Assembly: GCF_026262575.1 (NCBI RefSeq)
Contig: NZ_JAPKFL010000005.1
Coordinates: 1-64,000 of the forward strand
DNA length: 64,000 bases
Source of the DNA: Streptomyces marinisediminis
Lineage (GTDB): Bacteria > Actinomycetota > Actinomycetes > Streptomycetales > Streptomycetaceae
Reading direction: 5' to 3'
Position numbers and translations under genes: made by a program. The notes beneath the pieces were generated by a model that was not told where the DNA came from, searched no databases, and saw only the letters and a program-made list of their open reading frames with translations. The stretch's first letter is position 1. Each line of letters starts with the position of its first letter. Shown piece by piece: positions 60,405 to 64,000 of the stretch.

Positions 60405-61340
60405 TCAGCCCGTCAGCCCCAGGCCGTGGGGGCCGACGGCGACGCGGGCGGCGTCGGCGAGCAGCGCCTCGTCGGTCCCGGCGTCGGGGGTCCGGCGGTC
60501 GGAGAGCACGGCGAGGGCCACCCGGGTGCCGTCCGGCGCCCAGGTGACGGCGACGTCGTTGAGCGTGCCGTAGCGGCCGGAGCCCGTCTTGTCCCCGGTG
60601 GCCCAGGACGGGGGCAGGCCCGCCCGGATGCGGCGGGTGCCCGTGGTGGTGGCCCGCAGCCACGCGGTGACCCGCTCGCGTCCGGCCGCGGGGAGCGCCG
60701 GGCCCAGCACCATGGCCCGGTAGCCCTCGGCGATCGCGGCGGGGGTGGTGGTGTCCCGCTCGTCACCGGGCTCGGCGCTGTTGAGCTCCGGCTCGCGCCG
60801 GTCCAGTCGGGTGACCTCGTCACCGATGGCGCGGGCGAAGCGGGTGACACCGGCGGGGCCGCCCAGCAGGGCGAGCAGGTGGTTGGCGGCCGCGTTGTCG
60901 CTGACCGTCACCGCCGCCTCGCACAGTTCCGCGACGGTCATCGCCTGGCCGACCCGCTCCCGGGTGACCGGGCTGTGCGGCAGGATGTCCCCGGCGCCGA
61001 TGGCCACGGGCCGGGCGAAGAACGCGCCGTCGGGGGCGTGTTCGCGCAGGAGCGCGCCCGCCGCGTAGGTCTTGAACGTGGAGCACATCGCGAACCGCTC
61101 GCCCTGGCGGTGGCCGATCCGCTCCCCGGTGCGGTGGTTGACGGCGTAGACGCCGAGCCGGGCGCCGTAGCGGCGCTCCAGCTCGGCGAACGGGGCGGCC
61201 TCCGGACGCCGCCCGGCCGCCGGGTCCGCGGAGCCGGACGGCGGCGCCGGGCGCGCGGCCGGGGAGCACGCGCCGAGCAGCGGGGGCAGCAGGAGTCCGG
61301 TCAGCAGGGTGCGCCGGCTCGGCGGTGCGGTGCGGGTCAC
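60405..61340 (-). CDS. bla: Class A beta-lactamase, lipoprotein form
   Basis: The 311-residue enzyme has STFK (Ser87-Lys90), SDN (147-149), EPELN (Glu183-Asn187) and KTG (251-253), the full class A active site. Its signal peptide combines SRRTLLTG, a twin-arginine-like start, with a lipobox LLGAC (Cys25), so it should be exported folded and membrane-anchored. It starts at GTG 61340, 18 bases after the upstream SDR gene. No regulator of the BlaR/BlaI type is adjacent. Confidence 0.93.
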   Translation of the reverse strand: MTRTAPPSRRTLLTGLLLPPLLGACSPAARPAPPSGSADPAAGRRPEAAPFAELERRYGARLGVYAVNHRTGERIGHRQGERFAMCSTFKTYAAGALLREHAPDGAFFARPVAIGAGDILPHSPVTRERVGQAMTVAELCEAAVTVSDNAAANHLLALLGGPAGVTRFARAIGDEVTRLDRREPELNSAEPGDERDTTTPAAIAEGYRAMVLGPALPAAGRERVTAWLRATTTGTRRIRAGLPPSWATGDKTGSGRYGTLNDVAVTWAPDGTRVALAVLSDRRTPDAGTDEALLADAARVAVGPHGLGLTG

Positions 61341-61358
61341 GAGGTCCTCCGGGCGGGG

Positions 61359-62249
61359 TCAGGAGATCGGCGTACCGCCGGTGGCGTTGACGATCTCTCC
61401 GGTGATGTAGCTCGCCTGCTGGGACGCGAGGAAGACGTAGGCCGGTGCCATCTCGGCGGGCTGGGCCGGCCGGCCCAGCGGTGCCTGCTTGCCGAACTGC
61501 ACCGTGTCCGGCAGCGTCGCCGGGATCAGCGGCGTCCACACCGGGCCCGGGGCGACGGCGTTGACCCGTACGCCGCGCTCGGCGAGCATCTGGGCCAGCC
61601 CCTGGGTGAACGTGGCGATGGCCCCCTTGGTCGTCGCGTAGTCCAGCAGGTGCGGGCTGGCCTTGAACGCCTGCACGGAGGTGGTGTTGATGATGCTGCC
61701 GCCCTCGGGGATGTGCGGCACGGCCATCTTGCACAGCCAGAACATGCCGTAGACGTTGGTGCGCATCACCCGGTCGAACTGCTCGGTGGTGATGGCCTCG
61801 ATGCCCTCGGGCTGCGACATCTGGAAGGCCGCGTTGTTCACCAGGACGTCGATGCGCCCGAACTCCGCCACGGCCCGGTCGACCAGCGCGCGGCAGTTGG
61901 CCTCTTCGCGGATGTCGCAGGAGACCGCGACGGCCCGGCGCCCGGCGTCCTGGACCAGACGCGTGGTCTCCCGGGCGTCCTCGGCCTCCGCCTCCAGGTA
62001 GGTGAACAGCACGTCGGCGCCCTCGCGGGCGAAGGCGAGCGCCACGGCCCGGCCGATGCCCGAGTCGCCTCCGGTGATGAGGGCCGCGCGGCCCTCCAGC
62101 TTGCCGCTGCCGCGGTAGGAGTCCTCGCCGTGGTCGGGCGGCGGGTCCATCGGCCCGGTCCAGCCCGGGTGCGCCTGGTCCTGCGCGGGCAGGTCCGGCC
62201 GCGGGTACCGCTCGGCGGGGTTCGGCTGCGCCGGGTGCTCGTCTGCCAC
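61359..62249 (-). CDS. SDR oxidoreductase of the stress-protein 39 type
   Basis: The 296-residue protein has a disordered Pro-rich N-terminus (1-50) and an SDR domain with TGGDSGIG, NNAA, YATTKGA and the ending TGEIVNATGGTPIS. This matches glucose/ribitol-dehydrogenase-like, general stress SDRs. It starts at GTG 62249 with a GAGGAGG ribosome site. It is followed by bla in the same direction, 18 bases away. Confidence 0.9.
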   Translation of the reverse strand: MADEHPAQPNPAERYPRPDLPAQDQAHPGWTGPMDPPPDHGEDSYRGSGKLEGRAALITGGDSGIGRAVALAFAREGADVLFTYLEAEAEDARETTRLVQDAGRRAVAVSCDIREEANCRALVDRAVAEFGRIDVLVNNAAFQMSQPEGIEAITTEQFDRVMRTNVYGMFWLCKMAVPHIPEGGSIINTTSVQAFKASPHLLDYATTKGAIATFTQGLAQMLAERGVRVNAVAPGPVWTPLIPATLPDTVQFGKQAPLGRPAQPAEMAPAYVFLASQQASYITGEIVNATGGTPIS

Positions 62250-62462
62250 AGGGGCCTCCTCGGTGTCCGTGTCGTCGTCCCGCGGAAATACGCGGCCCGC
62301 CGCGCGGGCGGGTCGGCAGACGCGTTCCCGCCGCCGCGGCGCTGATACCTCCCTTACGCCGAACAGCCGCCCGCCCCAGCCCGTGCCCCGCCGCCGCGCG
62401 CGGCGTGGGGCACGGCCGGGACGCCGGCGGTGGGAGGCCCAAAACGGTGCGGGCGAGCGTTT

Positions 62463-62478
62463 TCGGACGTGTGTCCGA
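62463..62478. promoter_or_regulatory. 16-bp palindrome upstream of the ferric-reductase-like gene
   Basis: TCGGACGTGTGTCCGA has 6-bp arms with a 4-base centre. It lies 84 bases upstream of the gene at 62562, within the divergent region 62250-62561 that otherwise holds no gene. It may be an operator; no protein assigned. Confidence 0.4.
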
Positions 62479-62561
62479 CCCGCCTCTCACCATCAAGGGG
62501 CTGCACCACCACAATGGTTCGGACCACCGCTTCCGTCCGCCGTTCACCGGAAGGTCCAGCC

Positions 62562-63587
62562 ATGCACACCGACGCGACACCCGAGCAGGAGCCCGCGGCC
62601 CATCGGCCGGACGAGCACCGGAGCACACCGCGGACCAGGCTCCCCGCGGACCTGCGCGCGGCGCTCCCGGACGCGGGTGCGGCGGTGGGCGTCACCGCCG
62701 CGGTGTTCGTCCTGCTGTACGTGCGCATGCGCGAGGGGACCTCCGCGACGGTCGCGGTCATGCCGTTCATGGACGACCCCGCCACCTTCTGGATGTACCT
62801 GCTCAGCCAGGCGTTCGGCTGGTCGGCGCTGCTGTGGGCCTGGGGGACGGTCATGCTGGGCCTGCTGCTGTCCGGCCCCCGGCCGGGCCGACCGCGCGTG
62901 GGCCGCGGCACGCTGGAGCGCTGGCACCGCACGACCAGCCTGACCACCCTCGCCCTGATGTTCGCCCACGCCCTGCTCTTCGCCGCCGAACTCGTGCGGT
63001 ACGAAGCCCAGTTGGCCTGGGGTGCGCGGCTGTGGTCCGCGTTCGTGGACACCTTCGTGCCCTTCGGCTACGACACCGGCACCGGCCAGATCGCCATCCC
63101 CATCGGGCAGGGCGCGCTCTACCTCGGGCTGCCGCTGGGGCTGCTGTTCTACGCCCGGCACCGCATCGGCCCGGCCACCTGGCGCCGCCTGCACCGGTTC
63201 GTCCTCGTCGTCTACGTGCTGAGCGTGTGGCACACCCTGCTGTACGGCACCAACGTCTGGTACGGAGAGTGGCCCCGCACGGTGCTGTGGCTGCTGCAAC
63301 TGCCCGTGGCCGTGCTGCTCCTGCTGCGGCTGCTGCGGCCCGCCCGGCGGTCCCAGCGGCTGCGCGCGCCGGGAGGCGACGGCGGGGCGGCGCGCTCGGC
63401 CTGGGCGGTGCGCGCGCTCGGCCGGGCCGCCGCGGGTGCCGTCGTCGTCGGCCTGCTCGCGGTGGTGCTCAGCGGCCACGACGGCGGACGGACGCGCCCC
63501 GCGCCCCAGGAGCGCCCCGCCACGCCGCCGCACGACCACGACGGCGACCACGACGGCGGTCAGGGCCACGACCACGACGGCGGCTGA
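62562..63587 (+). CDS. Ferric-reductase-like transmembrane protein with His-rich tail
   Basis: The 341-residue protein has about six membrane segments with pairs of histidines typical of haem-binding ferric reductases (ERWHRTTSLTTL, FAHALLF, RRLHRFVLVVYVLSVWHTLL). It lacks the flavin/NAD domain, so it resembles the MsrQ/YedZ-like or FRE membrane part only. The C-terminus ends in HDHDGDHDGGQGHDHDGG, a likely metal-binding tail. It may move electrons across the membrane to iron or copper. Confidence 0.78.
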   Translation: MHTDATPEQEPAAHRPDEHRSTPRTRLPADLRAALPDAGAAVGVTAAVFVLLYVRMREGTSATVAVMPFMDDPATFWMYLLSQAFGWSALLWAWGTVMLGLLLSGPRPGRPRVGRGTLERWHRTTSLTTLALMFAHALLFAAELVRYEAQLAWGARLWSAFVDTFVPFGYDTGTGQIAIPIGQGALYLGLPLGLLFYARHRIGPATWRRLHRFVLVVYVLSVWHTLLYGTNVWYGEWPRTVLWLLQLPVAVLLLLRLLRPARRSQRLRAPGGDGGAARSAWAVRALGRAAAGAVVVGLLAVVLSGHDGGRTRPAPQERPATPPHDHDGDHDGGQGHDHDGG

Positions 63588-63618
63588 CGCCGGGTGCGGG
63601 CGCGCCGCCGGCGCCGCC

Positions 63619-64000
63619 TCAGCCGGGGGGCGGCGTCTCGGCGGGCAGGAAGGTGACCTGCGGCGCGCCGGTGCGCGGGTGCACCGCGACCTCGCTCGCC
63701 ACGCCGTACACCGCCGCCAGCAGGGCCGGGGTGAGCACCTCCCGCGGCGTGCCGCGTGCGGTGACCTCGCCGTCGCGCAGCACGTAGAGCCGGTCGCAGT
63801 AGTACGCGGCCAGGTTGAGGTCGTGCAGCGCCACCAGCACCGTCGCCGGCAGGCTGCGCAGGGTCCCCAGGACCTCCAACTGGTGCCGCACGTCCAGGTG
63901 GTTGGTGGGTTCGTCCAGCACCAGCAGGGTCGGCTGCTGGGCCAGGGCCCGGGCGATGAGCACGCGCTGCCGCTCCCCGCCGGACAGCCGGTCGAAGGGG
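63619..64000 (-). CDS. ABC transporter ATPase, siderophore type (cut by window end)
   Basis: The visible part includes the signature LSGGERQR (at the window edge), the Walker B VLDEPTNHLD and the H-loop ALHDLNLAAYYCD. This combination is typical of FecE/FhuC-type ferric siderophore ATPases. The N-terminal part lies beyond 64000, so the first residue seen is not the true start. It lies convergent to the ferric-reductase-like gene. Confidence 0.88.
   Translation of the reverse strand, partial: PFDRLSGGERQRVLIARALAQQPTLLVLDEPTNHLDVRHQLEVLGTLRSLPATVLVALHDLNLAAYYCDRLYVLRDGEVTARGTPREVLTPALLAAVYGVASEVAVHPRTGAPQVTFLPAETPPPG

Noticed and set aside
57855..62345. A 1496-residue open frame across the catalase, bla and SDR region
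   Set aside because: Its product is Arg/Gly/Pro-rich with no domain and runs through the catalase, beta-lactamase and SDR genes in other frames. Long stop-free shadows are expected at this GC content.

Overview
The window is a GC-rich actinobacterial chromosome segment, most likely Streptomyces or a close relative. The clues are GTG and ATG starts with 4-bp stop/start overlaps, ribosome sites of the GGAGG type, a class E-type LAXTG sorting signal, PucR and TetR regulators, and families typical of streptomycetes (DUF6801, DUF5819 with HTTM, DUF6545, DUF2277, DUF1876). No rRNA, tRNA, CRISPR array, insertion sequence or prophage was seen.

Layout. 1-2.2 kb: a small secreted protein, DUF2277, a FhuF-like 2Fe-2S protein and a DUF1876 protein. 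2.5-29.5 kb: a large lipid-import locus bracketed by two paralogous PucR regulators (2544-3791 and 28233-29498). Its core is one + strand operon, 4407-21002: a secreted DUF6801 protein, the ATPase MceG/MlaF, two YrbE/MlaE permeases, six MCE proteins (A-F), four Mce-associated membrane proteins in an alternating A-B-A-B pattern, a lipoprotein, and a DUF5819/HTTM membrane pair. Next come two divergent DUF6801 surface proteins, one ending in an LALTG cell-wall sorting signal. A polyketide-type dehydratase/phosphopantetheinyl-transferase-like protein and a secreted lipase complete the block. 29.5-37.8 kb: fatty acid or sterol metabolism: acyl-CoA dehydrogenase, SCP2 sterol carrier, TetR, MaoC hydratase, a FabG4-type reductase, a FadA2-type thiolase and a long-chain acyl-CoA ligase. 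37.8-43.1 kb: metallothionein-like protein, HIT hydrolase, ATP-dependent DNA ligase, a TetR gene with a long operator, DUF309, a minisatellite and an orphan. 43.1-51 kb: a hydantoin or thiohydantoin-type degradation cluster (HyuA-like protein, DUF917, PucR, facing HyuB and HyuA). 51.2-54.6 kb: ImmA/IrrE protease, DUF6545 membrane protein, TPR protein, DUF3574. 54.7-64 kb: a stress block (hemerythrin, DUF4383, DUF2795, SDR, large catalase), a class A beta-lactamase, another SDR, a ferric-reductase-like membrane protein and a truncated siderophore-type ABC ATPase.

How it fits together. The MCE operon should import a hydrophobic substrate. The neighbouring lipase, SCP2, dehydrogenase, hydratase, reductase, thiolase and ligase could release and degrade it. 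Control evidence comes from DNA: the rare palindrome TTAC-N6-GTAA occurs as exact tandem pairs beside the tetR gene and beside the fabG4/fadA2 promoters, and once more upstream of the MCE operon. This points to one TetR regulon covering import and catabolism. The best candidate for an undescribed system is the MCE transporter combined with three DUF6801 exported proteins, one of them wall-anchored, and the DUF5819-HTTM pair. Functions given are from motif recognition by eye; no database search was run.
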